Below, piece by piece: positions 30,544 to 41,972 of a stretch of 64,000 nt of DNA. This DNA is from Cobetia sp. cqz5-12 (GTDB lineage: Bacteria; Pseudomonadota; Gammaproteobacteria; Pseudomonadales; Halomonadaceae). Both the position numbers and the translations under genes were made by a program. The notes below the pieces were generated by a model. It saw only the letters and a list, made by a program, of their open reading frames with translations. It was not told the origin of the DNA and searched no databases. Where the stretch lies: assembly GCF_016495405.1 (NCBI RefSeq), contig NZ_CP044522.1, positions 124,001 through 188,000 on the forward strand. The letters are read 5' to 3'. Every line of letters starts with the position of its first letter. The stretch's first letter is position 1.

Positions 30544-32544
30544 TTGAACGACATGGCGAAGAACCTGATTCTCTGGTTGATCATCGCAGCAGTGCTGCTG
30601 ACGGTGTTCAACAACTTCAGCGTCGATACCTCGCCGCAGGCGATGAACTATTCACAGTTCGTCCAGCAGGTGCAGAACGACCGGATCAAGAGTGTGACCA
30701 TCGATGGTTACACCATTGAGGGTGAGCGGGCCGACGGCTCCAGCTTCACCACCATCCGGCCGGCGGCGTCCGATCCCAAGCTGATGGATGACCTGCTTGC
30801 CAACAAGGTGGAGGTCATCGGCAAGAAGCCTGAGCAGCAGTCGCTGTGGACACGCCTGTTGATCGCCAGCTTCCCGATTCTGATCATTCTGGCCATCTTC
30901 ATGTTCTTCATGCGCCAGATGCAGGGCGGCGGTGCCGGCAAGGGTGGCCCGATGAGCTTCGGCAAGTCCAAGGCCAAGCTGTTGAGCCAGGACCAGATCA
31001 AGACCACCTTCAGCGACGTCGCGGGCTGTGACGAAGCGAAGGAAGAAGTCGAGGAGCTGGTCGACTTCCTCAAGGACCCCAGCAAGTTCCAGCGTCTTGG
31101 CGGTCAGATTCCGCGCGGTGTCCTGATGGTGGGCCCGCCGGGTACCGGCAAGACCCTGCTCGCCAAGGCGATCGCCGGCGAAGCCAAGGTGCCGTTCTTC
31201 AGCATCTCCGGTTCTGACTTCGTCGAGATGTTCGTCGGTGTCGGTGCGTCCCGTGTGCGTGACATGTTCGAGCAGGCCAAGAAGCAGGCGCCGTGCATCA
31301 TCTTCATCGATGAGATCGACGCCGTCGGTCGTCATCGTGGTTCCGGCATGGGCGGTGGTCACGATGAACGTGAGCAGACACTGAACCAGCTGCTGGTCGA
31401 GATGGATGGCTTCGAGGCGAATGACGGCATCATCGTCATCGCCGCGACCAACCGTCCTGACGTGCTTGACCCCGCACTGCTGCGTCCTGGTCGCTTCGAC
31501 CGTCAGGTCATGGTGGGTCTGCCGGATATCCGTGGTCGCGAACACATCCTTGGCGTTCACCTGCGCAAGGTGCCGATGGGCGACGACGTCGTGCCGGTCA
31601 ACATTGCACGTGGTACGCCGGGCTTCTCCGGTGCAGATCTCGCCAACCTGGTCAATGAAGCCGCCCTGTTTGCCGCGCGTCGCAACAAGCGTCTGGTCGG
31701 CATGGAAGAGCTCGAGCTGGCCAAGGACAAGATCATGATGGGCGCCGAGCGCAAATCGATGGTCATGTCCGAGAAGGAGAAGCGCAACACGGCCTATCAC
31801 GAGTCTGGCCACGCCATCATCGGCCTGGTGATGCCCGAGCATGATCCGGTCTACAAGGTGTCGATCATTCCGCGCGGCCGCGCGCTGGGTGTGACGATGT
31901 TCCTGCCGGAGGAGGATCGCTACAGCTACTCGCGTCAGCAGATCATCAGCCAGATCTGCTCGCTGTTCGGCGGTCGTATCGCTGAAGAGATGACGCTGGG
32001 GCCGAACGGTGTCACCACCGGCGCCTCCAATGACATCAAGCGTGCAACCGAACTTGCCCACAACATGGTCGCCAAGTGGGGGCTCTCAAGCGAGATGGGC
32101 CCGATCATGTACGATGAGGACGAGTCCCATCAGTTCCTCGGTGGCCCGGGTCAGGGTGGCGGCAAGCTGAAGTCTGGTGACACCACCTCGCGTCTCGACA
32201 AGGAAGTGCGTCGTATCATCGACGAGTGCTACGCCAAGGCGCAGCAGATCCTGGAAGAGAATCGCGACAAGCTGGATGCGATGACCGAAGCGCTGATGAC
32301 CTATGAGACCATCGATGCCGAGCAGCTGGCGGACATCATGGCCGGCCGTACGCCGCGTCCGCCGAAGGACTGGGGTGGCCCGGCAAGCGGTGGTGACGGT
32401 GGCCTGGTGGCCCCGGTTGCCGACACTCCGAAGGCGGAAGCGCCGGAAGCTCCCAAGGCCGATGATGACGCTGATGGCAGTGAAGACGACGACGGCAATC
32501 GCCGTCGCCCGTCTGATCCGCTGGGTGGTCCGAGCGGTCATTGA
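30544..32544 (+). CDS. ftsH: ATP-dependent zinc metalloprotease FtsH
   Basis: About 666 residues. Start taken as TTG 30544 ([16 protein letters not shown]) because GAGGG lies at the right distance; ATG 30553 is the alternative. Two membrane helices (about 8-27 and 105-125) flank a periplasmic domain. The AAA+ module has Walker A GPPGTGKT, Walker [12 protein letters not shown] and the [22 protein letters not shown]. The zinc site is HESGH (HExxH), with the third ligand downstream. The acidic, Pro/Ala-rich tail is typical. It degrades misassembled membrane proteins and regulators such as sigma-32 and LpxC in E. coli. Confidence 0.97.
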   Translation: MNDMAKNLILWLIIAAVLLTVFNNFSVDTSPQAMNYSQFVQQVQNDRIKSVTIDGYTIEGERADGSSFTTIRPAASDPKLMDDLLANKVEVIGKKPEQQSLWTRLLIASFPILIILAIFMFFMRQMQGGGAGKGGPMSFGKSKAKLLSQDQIKTTFSDVAGCDEAKEEVEELVDFLKDPSKFQRLGGQIPRGVLMVGPPGTGKTLLAKAIAGEAKVPFFSISGSDFVEMFVGVGASRVRDMFEQAKKQAPCIIFIDEIDAVGRHRGSGMGGGHDEREQTLNQLLVEMDGFEANDGIIVIAATNRPDVLDPALLRPGRFDRQVMVGLPDIRGREHILGVHLRKVPMGDDVVPVNIARGTPGFSGADLANLVNEAALFAARRNKRLVGMEELELAKDKIMMGAERKSMVMSEKEKRNTAYHESGHAIIGLVMPEHDPVYKVSIIPRGRALGVTMFLPEEDRYSYSRQQIISQICSLFGGRIAEEMTLGPNGVTTGASNDIKRATELAHNMVAKWGLSSEMGPIMYDEDESHQFLGGPGQGGGKLKSGDTTSRLDKEVRRIIDECYAKAQQILEENRDKLDAMTEALMTYETIDAEQLADIMAGRTPRPPKDWGGPASGGDGGLVAPVADTPKAEAPEAPKADDDADGSEDDDGNRRRPSDPLGGPSGH

Positions 32545-32630
32545 TGTACGCCTGATCTAGGCCTGAACTAGGCCCAATGTAGGCATAAGGGGCGCCCGAT
32601 ATCACATGCGACGTCTGCGCCTCTGAAAGG

Positions 32631-32668
32631 AAGAACGCCCGACTGGCTTGCCAGTTGGGCGTTTTCTT
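32631..32668 (+). terminator. Terminator after ftsH
   Basis: AACGCCCGACTGG pairs with CCAGTTGGGCGTT (one G-U pair) around CTTG, followed by TTCTTG. The remaining 300 bp before folP show no gene. Confidence 0.9.
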
Positions 32669-32971
32669 GTCTGCAGCAATGGTGGTTTGAACCGCTGCAG
32701 CAATGACGTTGGTAAAGTTAAGGTGCTGCTGATGAGTGGCCTACGCCGTGGCGTGGCGGCGTTGACTCATGTCTCTGCACGGGCATTGTCAGCGCCGTGA
32801 TGAGCGCGGGGTGAAAGGCCTGAGCCAATGGCGTTGCCATCTGCTGACGCCCCGTGTGGCGGCCATTCCACGCCTTGCGCGCCATGATCTGGCTCTTTAA
32901 AGTGGTGCGCAATCATTTCTGACCGGGCTGCGAAGACACCTTCGTCCCCCCTCTCGCCTGCATGGTATGCC

Positions 32972-33865
32972 ATGACGAATTCTGCCTTGAGTACGCCTCT
33001 CGAGCCTCGAGTGGGTCATCTGATGTCATTGGAGTGCGCCGGACACCTTCTCGATCTCTCGCGTCCGCGGGTGATGGGGATTCTCAACGTGACGCCGGAC
33101 TCCTTCTCGGATGGCGGTCGCAGCGCGACCCTGGACGCCGCGCTGCGCAATGCCGAGCAGATGCTGGCCGATGGTGCCGCGATGATCGATGTCGGCGGTG
33201 AGTCGACACGACCCGGGGCGACGCCGGTCAGTACCGAAGAAGAGCTTGAGCGGGTCTGCCCGGTGGTGGAGCGGCTGGTGAGCGAGCTGGGCGCGTTGGT
33301 GAGCATCGATACCAGCAACCCGCACGTCATGCGCGAAACCGCACGGCTGGGGGCAGGCATGATCAATGACGTGCGTGCGCTGAATCGAGACGGCGCGCTC
33401 GAGGCGGCCGCTGACAGCGGGCTGCCTGTCTGTCTGATGCACATGCGCGGCGAGCCGGACACCATGCAGCAGGATACGCATTACGCTCAGTCCATCGAGC
33501 AGGAAGTCCGGACGTTTCTGGCAGAGCGTATCGCGGCCTGTGGGGCGGCGGGTATCGCGCGTGAGCGACTGCTGCTGGACCCCGGCTTCGGCTTCGGCAA
33601 GTCACTGCAAGACAATCTGCGCCTGTATCACCGCATGGCGCAGTTACATGAATTCAACCTCCCGCTGCTGATCGGCACGTCACGCAAGAGCATGATCGGC
33701 AATGCCCTCGGGCGCGCGGTGGAGGATCGCTTGGCTGGTAACCTGGCACTGACGGCCCTGGCCGTTCGTGACGGGGCCAGGCTGTTTCGCGTTCACGACG
33801 TGGCCCCGACTGTCGACGCTGTCGACATGGCATGGGCCGTGCTACAGGAAGGCACGATACGATGA
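32972..33865 (+). CDS. folP: Dihydropteroate synthase
   Basis: A 297-residue TIM-barrel enzyme condensing p-aminobenzoate with the pterin pyrophosphate in folate synthesis, the sulfonamide target. Motifs: [16 protein letters not shown], the pterin loop [42 protein letters not shown] and [11 protein letters not shown]. The start is uncertain: ATG 32972 has no ribosome site, and ATG 33023 would remove 17 residues outside the fold. It overlaps glmM by ATGA. Confidence 0.96.
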   Translation: MTNSALSTPLEPRVGHLMSLECAGHLLDLSRPRVMGILNVTPDSFSDGGRSATLDAALRNAEQMLADGAAMIDVGGESTRPGATPVSTEEELERVCPVVERLVSELGALVSIDTSNPHVMRETARLGAGMINDVRALNRDGALEAAADSGLPVCLMHMRGEPDTMQQDTHYAQSIEQEVRTFLAERIAACGAAGIARERLLLDPGFGFGKSLQDNLRLYHRMAQLHEFNLPLLIGTSRKSMIGNALGRAVEDRLAGNLALTALAVRDGARLFRVHDVAPTVDAVDMAWAVLQEGTIR

Positions 33866-35211
33866 GTCGACGTTATTTTGGTACGGATGGCATTCGCGGC
33901 ACGGTGGGGGAATTCCCTATCACGCCAGACTTCATGCTCAAGCTGGGCTGGGCGGCGGGACGGGTATTTGCCCGTCACGGCCGCGGCAAGGTATTGATCG
34001 GCAAGGATACGCGCATCTCGGGCTACATGTTCGAATCCGCGCTCGAGTCCGGCCTTTCGGCAGCGGGCGTCGATGTTTCCCTGCTCGGCCCGATGCCGAC
34101 GCCGGGGATCGCCTATCTGACGCGCACCTTCCGCGCCGATGCCGGCATCGTCATCTCGGCCTCCCACAACGCCTATCCGGACAACGGCATCAAGTTCTTC
34201 TCCGCTGCCGGCACCAAGCTGGATGATGCGCTGGAAGCCGAGATCGAAGCCGAGCTGGACCGCGACATCGTGATCGTCGGCCCGGACAGCCTGGGCAAGG
34301 CGTCACGCATCCAGGATGCGGCCGGCCGCTATATCGAATTCTGCAAGTCCACGCTGCCGGGTCGCCTGGGCCTTCACGGCATGAAGGTGGTGCTGGATTG
34401 CGCGCATGGTGCGACCTATCACATCGCGCCAAACGTCTTCCGCGAGCTGGGTGCCAAGGTCAGCGTCATCGGGGGCGAGCCGGATGGCCTCAACATCAAT
34501 CAGGGTGTCGGCTCCACGCACCCGCAGGCGCTGCGCGCGGCCGTCATCGAGCAGGGCGCCGATCTCGGTGTGGCCTTCGATGGTGATGGTGACCGCCTGA
34601 TCCTGGTCGATGCCGATGGCCGGGTCATCGATGGCGATGACATCCTCTACATGATCGCGCGTGATCGTCACGAGCGCGGTGTGCTGGGTGGTGGTGTCGT
34701 CGGCACTCTGATGTCCAACTTCGGTCTGGCAGCTGCGTTGGAAGGCCTGGGAATTCCCTTCGAGCGCGCCAAGGTCGGTGACCGCTATGTCATCGAGCGT
34801 CTGGAGGCCAATGGCTGGCAGCTGGGTGGCGAATCCTCCGGTCACATCGTCTGCAGCCATATCCAGAGCACCGGTGATGGCATCGTCTCGGCGCTGCAGG
34901 TGCTGGCGATCATGGCGCGCGAAGAATGCTCACTCAGCGAATTGCTGGTCGGCTTCGAAAAGGCCCCTCAAGCGCTGATCAATGTGCGTCTGGCGCCGGG
35001 CTGCGACAACAAGGCGCTGATGGCGGCGGATGCCGTGCAGGCTGCGGTGGTCGAAGTGGAGCAGACGCTGGGCAACGAAGGTCGCGTGTTGCTGCGTCCC
35101 AGTGGCACGGAACCGCTGATTCGCGTCATGGTCGAAGGGCGTCCGCACTTCGATGTCGATGCGCTGGCGGGTCAGATCGCTGCGACGGTCGAATCCAGCA
35201 TGTCGGCGTGA
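33862..35211 (+). CDS. glmM: Phosphoglucosamine mutase GlmM
   Basis: A 449-residue phosphohexomutase that converts glucosamine-6-P to glucosamine-1-P for peptidoglycan and LPS. N-terminus [20 protein letters not shown], catalytic phospho-Ser in [19 protein letters not shown], metal loop [12 protein letters not shown], sugar-binding GGESSGH and phosphate-binding [13 protein letters not shown]. The ATG overlaps the folP stop, as in most gammaproteobacteria. Confidence 0.98.
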   Translation: MSRRYFGTDGIRGTVGEFPITPDFMLKLGWAAGRVFARHGRGKVLIGKDTRISGYMFESALESGLSAAGVDVSLLGPMPTPGIAYLTRTFRADAGIVISASHNAYPDNGIKFFSAAGTKLDDALEAEIEAELDRDIVIVGPDSLGKASRIQDAAGRYIEFCKSTLPGRLGLHGMKVVLDCAHGATYHIAPNVFRELGAKVSVIGGEPDGLNINQGVGSTHPQALRAAVIEQGADLGVAFDGDGDRLILVDADGRVIDGDDILYMIARDRHERGVLGGGVVGTLMSNFGLAAALEGLGIPFERAKVGDRYVIERLEANGWQLGGESSGHIVCSHIQSTGDGIVSALQVLAIMAREECSLSELLVGFEKAPQALINVRLAPGCDNKALMAADAVQAAVVEVEQTLGNEGRVLLRPSGTEPLIRVMVEGRPHFDVDALAGQIAATVESSMSA

Positions 35212-35273
35212 TGCGCTGACAGGACAGCTCGCCGGGGCGACGGTTAACGTCGCCGAGTGGGCGGGTTGCACAG

Positions 35274-35308
35274 AACGACAACAGGCGCCGAGTGCGCCTG
35301 TTGTCGTT
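35274..35308 (+). terminator. Terminator after glmM
   Basis: A 15-bp perfect stem AACGACAACAGGCGC/GCGCCTGTTGTCGTT with a 5-nt loop. It ends the folP-glmM unit before tpiA. Confidence 0.85.
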
Positions 35309-35426
35309 CATGGCAGTTGCCCCGAGCCTGATCGTGCCGGATCACGGGGCTTGACAGGGGTCGCGAAGGTTGTCAGTCAAGGGCGGCTCCATTACCATCC
35401 TCGCACTGCTCACAAGGGAGAAGCAC

Positions 35427-36173
35427 ATGCGTACACCGCTGATTGCCGGAAACTGGAAGATGAATGGTGATCTTGCCCTGGTCGATGAGTTTGCCCGGGG
35501 CCTGCAGGCGGCTTCGCTGCCGCAGGGCATTCAGGTGGCGCTGGCAGTGCCTTTCCCTTATCTGAGCGTCGCTCGCGCGAGCATGCCTGTGAGCGTGGCG
35601 CTGGCGGGGCAGACGCTGAACCCGGCGAGCGAGGGTGCCTTTACCGGCGAAGTGGCGGGTCAGATGCTCAAGGATGTCGGTGCCGCGATGGTGCTGGTCG
35701 GCCACTCGGAGCGTCGAAGCCTGTATGCTGAAGACGATGCGGCGGTACTGGCACGTGTCGAGGCAGCGCTTGCTGCAGGCCTCACACCGGTGCTGTGCGT
35801 CGGTGAGACGCTTGAGGAGCGTGAAGCCGGTGACACGGAGCGCGTCGTGCTGGGACAGCTGGAGGCGGTGTTCTCCTCGCTCTCCGCTGATGCGCGCACG
35901 CGTCTGGTTGTCGCCTATGAGCCCGTCTGGGCCATTGGTACCGGACGCACCGCTTCGCCACAGCAGGCGCAGGAGGTCCATGCGGCCATTCGCGCGCGCC
36001 TGGCCGAGTGGTCTGCCTCGCTCGCCGAGGCAATGCAATTGTTGTACGGCGGTAGCATGAAAGCTGCCAATGCCGCCGAGCTGCTTGCGCAGCCGGATAT
36101 CGACGGCGGTCTCGTGGGCGGTGCCTCGCTCCAGATCGACGAATTCCTAGCCATTTGCCAGTCTGCAGGTTGA
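35427..36173 (+). CDS. tpiA: Triosephosphate isomerase
   Basis: A 248-residue TIM barrel interconverting dihydroxyacetone phosphate and glyceraldehyde-3-P. ATG 35427 follows GGGAGAA. Active-site residues: Asn/Lys in [10 protein letters not shown], His in [10 protein letters not shown], Glu in [12 protein letters not shown]; phosphate loop [11 protein letters not shown] and GGLVGGASL. secG starts 5 bp after its stop. Confidence 0.98.
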   Translation: MRTPLIAGNWKMNGDLALVDEFARGLQAASLPQGIQVALAVPFPYLSVARASMPVSVALAGQTLNPASEGAFTGEVAGQMLKDVGAAMVLVGHSERRSLYAEDDAAVLARVEAALAAGLTPVLCVGETLEEREAGDTERVVLGQLEAVFSSLSADARTRLVVAYEPVWAIGTGRTASPQQAQEVHAAIRARLAEWSASLAEAMQLLYGGSMKAANAAELLAQPDIDGGLVGGASLQIDEFLAICQSAG

Positions 36174-36178
36174 ATCTC

Positions 36179-36565
36179 ATGCAAGTAGCCGTTCTGATGG
36201 TCCATGTGGTACTCGCGGTCGCGCTGATCGTGCTCGTCCTTCTCCAGCAGGGCAAGGGGGCCGAAGCTGGCGCTGCCTTTGGTGGCGGTGGTGCTTCCCA
36301 GACCGTTTTCGGGTCCAGCGGTAGCGGCAACTTCCTCGCGCGCTTCACGGGTGTTCTGGCCGCGGGCTTCTTCGCGACCTCTCTGACACTGGCCTGGTTC
36401 GCGTCCAACGCCAACCAGCCGTCAGTCGAAGCGGGCATTCCGAATGCCAGCGTGATCGAGCAGCAGAAAAATTCACTGCCATCACTTGACGACTCCGAGG
36501 AAAGTGTGGAGAATACGTCGCCAGTGCTTGAGGAAAGCGGCAACGCAGACCAACCAGCACTCTAA
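36179..36565 (+). CDS. secG: Preprotein translocase subunit SecG
   Basis: A 128-residue protein with two membrane helices (about 3-22 and 54-75) joined by the conserved [20 protein letters not shown] cytosolic loop and an acidic C-terminal tail. Part of the SecYEG channel. ATG 36179 sits 5 bp after tpiA, so the two are cotranscribed. A tRNA-Leu gene follows directly, as in E. coli. Confidence 0.95.
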   Translation: MQVAVLMVHVVLAVALIVLVLLQQGKGAEAGAAFGGGGASQTVFGSSGSGNFLARFTGVLAAGFFATSLTLAWFASNANQPSVEAGIPNASVIEQQKNSLPSLDDSEESVENTSPVLEESGNADQPAL

Positions 36566-36627
36566 GGAATTCAAGGCGTTAACTTTGAATTCTTCCGGGT
36601 AACGTCTCAGGCGATACCCGCCCCCGT

Positions 36628-36714
36628 GCCGAAGTGGTGGAATTGGTAGACACGCTATCTTGAGGGGGTAGTGACCTTATGGTCGTGGGGGTTCAAGTCC
36701 CCCCTTCGGCACCA
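36628..36714 (+). tRNA. tRNA-Leu(GAG)
   Basis: An 87-nt class II tRNA. Acceptor GCCGAAG/CTTCGGC with encoded ACCA; anticodon stem CTATC/GGTAG with loop TTGAGGG, anticodon GAG at 36662-36664; a long variable arm; T-arm GGGGGTTCAAGTCCCCCC. Lies between secG and the initiator tRNA. Confidence 0.97.
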
Positions 36715-36817
36715 TCTTGTTAGATCGATTGGCAGTCTGGACGCAACTCTGCCACCTTGGAAAGACGTCATTCCTTGACCTCCTTTTTCGGTGACATTAC
36801 CATCGTCCGACTATTGT

Positions 36818-36894
<77 letters not shown>

Positions 36895-36903
36895 AGTTTC
36901 TTG

Positions 36904-36935
36904 AAAGGCCCCTTCCTATGAAGGGGCTTTTTGTT
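36904..36935 (+). terminator. Terminator/attenuator between tRNA-fMet and rimP
   Basis: GCCCCTTC/GAAGGGGC with a CTAT loop and five T. Partial read-through would feed rimP-nusA-infB, where NusA autoregulation is known in E. coli. Confidence 0.85.
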
Positions 36936-37017
36936 AGCACCAGTGCCAATCAGCCACCTAGCTCTCTTCTCTACTCCCGGTCAGGTGCCTGATGCAACTG
37001 CTGTAGGAGCCTCGTCT

Positions 37018-37476
37018 GTGTCAACCAAGGACGCTGCGCTTAACGCGCTTATCGATCCAGTCGTCTCTGCTCTGGGCTTCGAGCTCTGGGGTATCGACTA
37101 TCTCTCCCAAGGCAAGCAGTCCCGTCTGGTGATCTATATCGACCATCCCGATGGCATTACCGTGGACAACTGCGCAAACGTCAGTCGTCAGGTGGGTGCC
37201 GTACTGGATGTCGAAGACCCCATTACCGGTCAGTTCCAGCTTGAAGTCTCGTCTCCAGGCATGGATCGTCCGTTGTTCACGCTTGACCAGTACGAGCGCT
37301 ACATCGGTCACGTGGTGGCACTGCGACTTCGCCAGGCTTTCGATGGCCAGCGCAAGTTCCAGGGGCTGGTGACTGGCACCGAAGACGGTGATGTCGTGAT
37401 CCGGGTCGATGAAGAAGAATACTGCTTTCCCATTGAAAGCATCGACCAGGCACGCATTGTGCCGCAGTTCAAATAA
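37018..37476 (+). CDS. rimP: Ribosome maturation factor RimP
   Basis: A 152-residue 30S assembly factor. The GTG at 37018 is chosen: AGGAG lies 8 nt upstream and the N-terminus STKDAALNALIDPVVSALGFELWGID matches the family; an upstream in-frame ATG at 36931 would lie in the terminator T tract. Conserved blocks: DHPDGITVDNCANVSRQV, YQLEVSSPGMDRPL-like segment (QLEVSSPGMDRPLFTLDQYE), and the C-terminal SH3-like domain. Confidence 0.96.
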   Translation: MSTKDAALNALIDPVVSALGFELWGIDYLSQGKQSRLVIYIDHPDGITVDNCANVSRQVGAVLDVEDPITGQFQLEVSSPGMDRPLFTLDQYERYIGHVVALRLRQAFDGQRKFQGLVTGTEDGDVVIRVDEEEYCFPIESIDQARIVPQFK

Positions 37477-37552
37477 CTGACGTTGTCGGCACACCGCTCG
37501 CGTTGCGAGCCCGGGTCGATGCGCAAGGACAGGTTTCTGGCGAGGCAAAGTC

Positions 37553-39046
37553 ATGAGCAAAGAGATTCTGCTGGTCGTTGACGCCATCTCCAACGAGAAA
37601 GGCGTGCCGCGGGATGTGATTTTCGAAGCCGTCGAAGCGGCATTGGCTTCGGCGTCACGCAAGCGTTTCGATCAGGAAGAGGCGGATATCCGCGTCAAGA
37701 TCGATCGTGTCACCGGTGATTACGCGACCTACCGTCGCTGGACCGTCGTCGAAGACGACGAGTTCGAGACGCCGGACTACGAGATCAAGGCCAGCATCGC
37801 CGAACAGCGCGAAGAGCCGCTGGCGCTGGGTGCCGTGGTCGAGAAGCAGATCGAATCCGAAGCGTTCGGTCGTATCGCTGCACAGACCGCCAAGCAGGTC
37901 ATCGTGCAGAAGGTGCGCGAGGCCGAGCGTGCGGAAGTGGTGCGCCTTTACGCCGAGCGTGAAGGTGAGCTGGTCGCGGGTATCGTCAAGAAGACGACAC
38001 GTGATGGCCTCATCATCGATCTGGGCGACAACGCCGAAGGCTTCCTGCCGCGCGGTGAGATGATTCACGGCGAGCGCTACCGCTTGAACGAGCGGGTGCG
38101 TGCCCTGCTGTGGAAAGTCGACGCGGATGCTCGTGGTTCTCAGCTGATTCTGTCGCGTACGCGTCCTGAGCTGATCATCGAGTTGTTCAAGATCGAAGTC
38201 CCGGAAATCGCCGAGCAGCTGATCGAGATCAAGGGTGCTGCCCGTGATCCGGGCTCGCGCGCCAAGATCGCGGTCAAGAGCAACGACAAGCGCATCGATC
38301 CGATCGGTGCCTGCGTCGGCATGCGTGGTTCACGCGTGCAGGCCGTGTCCAATGAACTGCGTAACGAACGCGTGGATATCATCCTGTGGGATGACAATCC
38401 TGCCCAGCTCGTCATCAACGCCATGGCGCCGGCAGATGTCGGTTCCATTCTGGTCGACGAAGACACCCATTCCATGGATGTCGCTGTCGCTGCGGACAAC
38501 CTGGCTCAGGCCATCGGTCGCAGCGGTCAGAACGTTCGTCTGGCCAGTGAGCTGACCGGTTGGCAGCTCAACGTCATGACCGAGGCGGAAGCCGAGGGCA
38601 AGCGCGAGCAGGAAATCGACAGTTTTGTCGAATATTTCATCACTCATCTCGAGATCGAAGAGGATCTAGCCCGTGTCCTGGTGGACGAGGGCTTCACCTC
38701 ACTCGAGGAAATCGCCTATGTCCCGCTCGAGGAAATGCTCGAGGTCGAGGGCTTTGACCAGGATCTGGTCGAGGAGCTGCGCGCTCGGGCCAAGGATGAA
38801 CTGCTGAATCTCGCCATCGCCACTGAAGAGCAACTGGACGGCGCACAGCCGGCCGAAGACCTGCTCAACATGGAAGGCATGGAGAGTCATCTGGCATACA
38901 TCCTGGCCAGCAAGGGTATCGTCACCATGGAAGACCTTGCCGAGCAGGCCATCGATGATCTGAAAGACATCGAAGGCGTCGACGAAGAGCGAGCAGCGGC
39001 GTTGATCATGACCGCCCGCGCGCCCTGGTTCGCAAGCGAACAGTAA
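37553..39046 (+). CDS. nusA: Transcription termination/antitermination factor NusA
   Basis: A 497-residue RNA-polymerase-binding protein. N-terminal domain 1-130, S1 domain about 135-200 ([20 protein letters not shown]), KH1 and KH2 about 230-345 ([36 protein letters not shown]), and two acidic C-terminal repeats at about 365-490 ([32 protein letters not shown]). Modulates pausing, termination and antitermination. Confidence 0.98.
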   Translation: MSKEILLVVDAISNEKGVPRDVIFEAVEAALASASRKRFDQEEADIRVKIDRVTGDYATYRRWTVVEDDEFETPDYEIKASIAEQREEPLALGAVVEKQIESEAFGRIAAQTAKQVIVQKVREAERAEVVRLYAEREGELVAGIVKKTTRDGLIIDLGDNAEGFLPRGEMIHGERYRLNERVRALLWKVDADARGSQLILSRTRPELIIELFKIEVPEIAEQLIEIKGAARDPGSRAKIAVKSNDKRIDPIGACVGMRGSRVQAVSNELRNERVDIILWDDNPAQLVINAMAPADVGSILVDEDTHSMDVAVAADNLAQAIGRSGQNVRLASELTGWQLNVMTEAEAEGKREQEIDSFVEYFITHLEIEEDLARVLVDEGFTSLEEIAYVPLEEMLEVEGFDQDLVEELRARAKDELLNLAIATEEQLDGAQPAEDLLNMEGMESHLAYILASKGIVTMEDLAEQAIDDLKDIEGVDEERAAALIMTARAPWFASEQ

Positions 39047-39074
39047 CTAGGTCACGGGCTCAGGAGGGTCGTAC

Positions 39075-41519
39075 ATGTCAGAAATGACAGTCAAAGAATT
39101 CGCCAAGAAGGTGGGCCGCGAGTCAGCCCGCCTACTGGAACAGATGCATGAAGCGGGTCTGAAGCACAAGTCAGAGAACGACGCCGTCTCTGAGGTCGAC
39201 AAGCAGAAGCTGCTTGATCACCTCACCAAGAGCCACGGTGGTGGCGCCGCTCCGGCAGCGCCCAAGAACCGCATTACCCTGACCCGCAAGACCAAGTCTC
39301 GCATCAACACGGGTAGCGGTCGCGGCAAGTCCATCGAGGTGCAGGTGCGCAAGAAGCGTACCTACGTCAAAGAGGGCGAAGAGCAGGCTGCAGAAGCACC
39401 GGCCGCTGCTGCACCGGCAGCTGCCGTTGCGGACAAGCCGGCTGCGGCACCGCAGCGCGAAGAGCGTCGTGGCAATGACAACCGTCGCGAAGAGCGTCCG
39501 CGTCAGAGTGCACCGGCTGCTGCCGCTGCACCGTCCGCCGACGCTGCGCCGGAAGTCAACGCGCCGCCGAAGGAGCCGCGTGGTGATGCACCGCGTCGCG
39601 CCAAGGCTGCGCCGCGTGATGAATCACGTGATCGTCGCGAAGCCCGTGAAGACCGTAGCGAACGCAAGCGTGGCGGGGCCAAGAAGGTCAAGCGCGCCGA
39701 GCGTCGCGGTGGTCGTCGTGGTGGCCGTGATGCCAACCGTCAGCCGCCGAAGCCGGTCCAGACCTTCGTCCGTGAAGTCTCCATCCCTGAGTCCATCTCA
39801 GTGGCAGACCTCGCTGACAAGATGGCCGTCAAGGCGTCTGAAGTGATCAAGACCATGTTCAACATGGGCGCTGCGGTCACCATCAACCAGACGATCGATC
39901 AGGAAACCGCGACCATCGTGGTCGAGGAAATGGGCCACACGCCCAAGCTGATCAAGGATGACGCACTCGAGACAGCCGTTCTCGAAGGCATCTCCTACGA
40001 AGGTGAGCAGATCACCCGCGCGCCGGTCGTTACCGTCATGGGTCACGTTGACCACGGCAAGACCTCGCTGCTGGATTACATCCGCCGCACCAAGGTCGCC
40101 ACAGGTGAAGCGGGTGGTATCACCCAGCACATCGGTGCCTACCACGTCGAACACGACAACGGTGACATCACCTTCCTGGATACCCCGGGCCACGCGGCGT
40201 TCACCGCCATGCGTGCTCGTGGTGCCAAGGCGACCGACGTCGTCATCCTGGTGGTGGCTGCCGATGATGGCGTGATGCCGCAGACCATCGAGGCTGTCGA
40301 GCACTCCAAGGCCGCGGGTGTCCCGATGGTCGTGGCGGTGAACAAGATCGACAAGCCGGGTGCTGATCCGGACCGCGTCAAGAATGAGCTGTCCCAGCAC
40401 GGTGTCATCTCCGAGGAATGGGGTGGTGATACCCAGTTCGTCCACGTTTCCGCCAAGACTGGCGAGAACATCGACGCGCTGCTCGAAGGTGTCCTGCTGG
40501 TTTCCGAAGTTCTCGAGCTTCAGGCCGTGCCGTCCGCGCCGGGTAAAGGCGTCGTGGTCGAGTCCCGTCTCGACAAGGGCCGTGGTCCGGTCGCGACCGT
40601 GCTGGTCCAGAACGGTACGCTGAAGAAGGGCGATATCGTCCTCGCCGGTCTGCATTACGGCCGTGTGCGTGCACTGATCAACGAACTCGGCAAGCAGGTC
40701 GATTCCGCGGGTCCGGCCATGCCGGTCGAGATCCAGGGTCTGGGTGGCACGCCGGACGCCGGTGAAGAGTTCACCGTGGTCCCGGATGAGAAGAAGGCAC
40801 GTGAAGTCGCCAACTTCCGTCAGGGCAAGTACCGCGAAGTGCGTCTGGCGCGTCAGCAGAAGGCCAAGCTGGAGAACATGTTCTCCCAGATGGGTCAGGA
40901 CGAAGTCGCCAAGGTCAACGTCGTCCTCAAGGCCGACGTGCAGGGGTCTCTGGAAGCCATCCGTGGCGCGCTGGAAGAACTCTCCACCGAAGAAGTCAAG
41001 GTGGCCGTGGTCTCTTCCGGTGTCGGTGGTATCACCGGTACCGATGCCAACTTGGCACTCGCTTCCGAAGCGATCCTGGTCGGCTTCAACGTCCGTGCTG
41101 ACGCCTCCGCGCGTGAGATCGTCGAGCGTGAAGGTCTGGATCTGCGCTACTACAGCGTCATCTACCAGCTGATCGACGAGGTCAAGCTGGCCATGACTGG
41201 CATGCTGGCACCGGAATTCCGCGAGCAGATCGTCGGTGTTGCCGAAGTGCGCGATGTCTTCAAGGCACCGAAGATCGGCGCGATCGCCGGTTGTATGGTT
41301 GTCGAAGGCAACATGTACCGCTCCAAGCGCATCCGCGTGCTGCGTGACAACGTGGTCATCTATGAAGGCGAGCTGGAATCCCTGCGTCGCTTCAAGGATG
41401 ACGTCAACGAAGTCCGCAACGGCATGGAATGTGGTATCGGCGTCAAGAACTACAACGACGTGCAGGTTGGCGACAAGATCGAGGTGTTCGACCAGATCCA
41501 GGTCGAGCGCACGCTCTGA
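39075..41519 (+). CDS. infB: Translation initiation factor IF-2
   Basis: An 814-residue GTPase. The start lies after AGGAGGGT. An N-terminal IF2_N domain is followed by a long Ala/Arg/Glu-rich linker (about 55-220). The G domain (about 315-485) shows [20 protein letters not shown] and NKID. Domains II-IV bind fMet-tRNA, including the initiator tRNA encoded upstream. The linker is of unusual composition, as in other GC-rich species. Confidence 0.98.
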   Translation: MSEMTVKEFAKKVGRESARLLEQMHEAGLKHKSENDAVSEVDKQKLLDHLTKSHGGGAAPAAPKNRITLTRKTKSRINTGSGRGKSIEVQVRKKRTYVKEGEEQAAEAPAAAAPAAAVADKPAAAPQREERRGNDNRREERPRQSAPAAAAAPSADAAPEVNAPPKEPRGDAPRRAKAAPRDESRDRREAREDRSERKRGGAKKVKRAERRGGRRGGRDANRQPPKPVQTFVREVSIPESISVADLADKMAVKASEVIKTMFNMGAAVTINQTIDQETATIVVEEMGHTPKLIKDDALETAVLEGISYEGEQITRAPVVTVMGHVDHGKTSLLDYIRRTKVATGEAGGITQHIGAYHVEHDNGDITFLDTPGHAAFTAMRARGAKATDVVILVVAADDGVMPQTIEAVEHSKAAGVPMVVAVNKIDKPGADPDRVKNELSQHGVISEEWGGDTQFVHVSAKTGENIDALLEGVLLVSEVLELQAVPSAPGKGVVVESRLDKGRGPVATVLVQNGTLKKGDIVLAGLHYGRVRALINELGKQVDSAGPAMPVEIQGLGGTPDAGEEFTVVPDEKKAREVANFRQGKYREVRLARQQKAKLENMFSQMGQDEVAKVNVVLKADVQGSLEAIRGALEELSTEEVKVAVVSSGVGGITGTDANLALASEAILVGFNVRADASAREIVEREGLDLRYYSVIYQLIDEVKLAMTGMLAPEFREQIVGVAEVRDVFKAPKIGAIAGCMVVEGNMYRSKRIRVLRDNVVIYEGELESLRRFKDDVNEVRNGMECGIGVKNYNDVQVGDKIEVFDQIQVERTL

Positions 41520-41546
41520 TAGCGCCCCTGCAAGGAGAGATCACGG

Positions 41547-41972
41547 ATGCGTGAATACAGCCGTACTGACCGCGTGGCGGACCAGATCCAGCAAGAGCTC
41601 GCGCTGCTGATTCAGCGTGAGGTCAAGGACCCGCGCCTTGGCATGCTGACGGTCAGCGCCGCCAAGGTCAGCCGCGACCTGTCCTACTCCGATGTCTACG
41701 TGACCCTGCTGGGTGACGACAGCCCGGAACGCATCAAGGAAAACCTCGCCGTGCTCAAGCGCGCGGCAGGTTTCCTGCGCTCCCAGCTGGCGCGCACCAT
41801 TCAGCTGCGCCACGTGCCGGAATTGCGCTTTCATTACGATGAGAGCGTCGTTCGTGGCCATCACCTGTCTTCACTGATCAATACGGCGGTCGCCGACGAC
41901 CGCAAGCGCAGTGCAGAACGTGGTGATGACGACAGCGAAGATGGTGCCCCGGGCACCACGCCGGACGCCTGA
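41547..41972 (+). CDS. rbfA: Ribosome-binding factor A
   Basis: A 141-residue cold-shock/30S maturation factor with a KH-like fold: REYSRTDRVADQIQQELALL, DPRLGMLTVSAAKVSRDLSY, QLRHVPELRFHYDESV, with an acidic tail (DDDSEDGAP). AAGGAGAG precedes the ATG. Overlaps truB by one base (TGATG). Confidence 0.97.
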   Translation: MREYSRTDRVADQIQQELALLIQREVKDPRLGMLTVSAAKVSRDLSYSDVYVTLLGDDSPERIKENLAVLKRAAGFLRSQLARTIQLRHVPELRFHYDESVVRGHHLSSLINTAVADDRKRSAERGDDDSEDGAPGTTPDA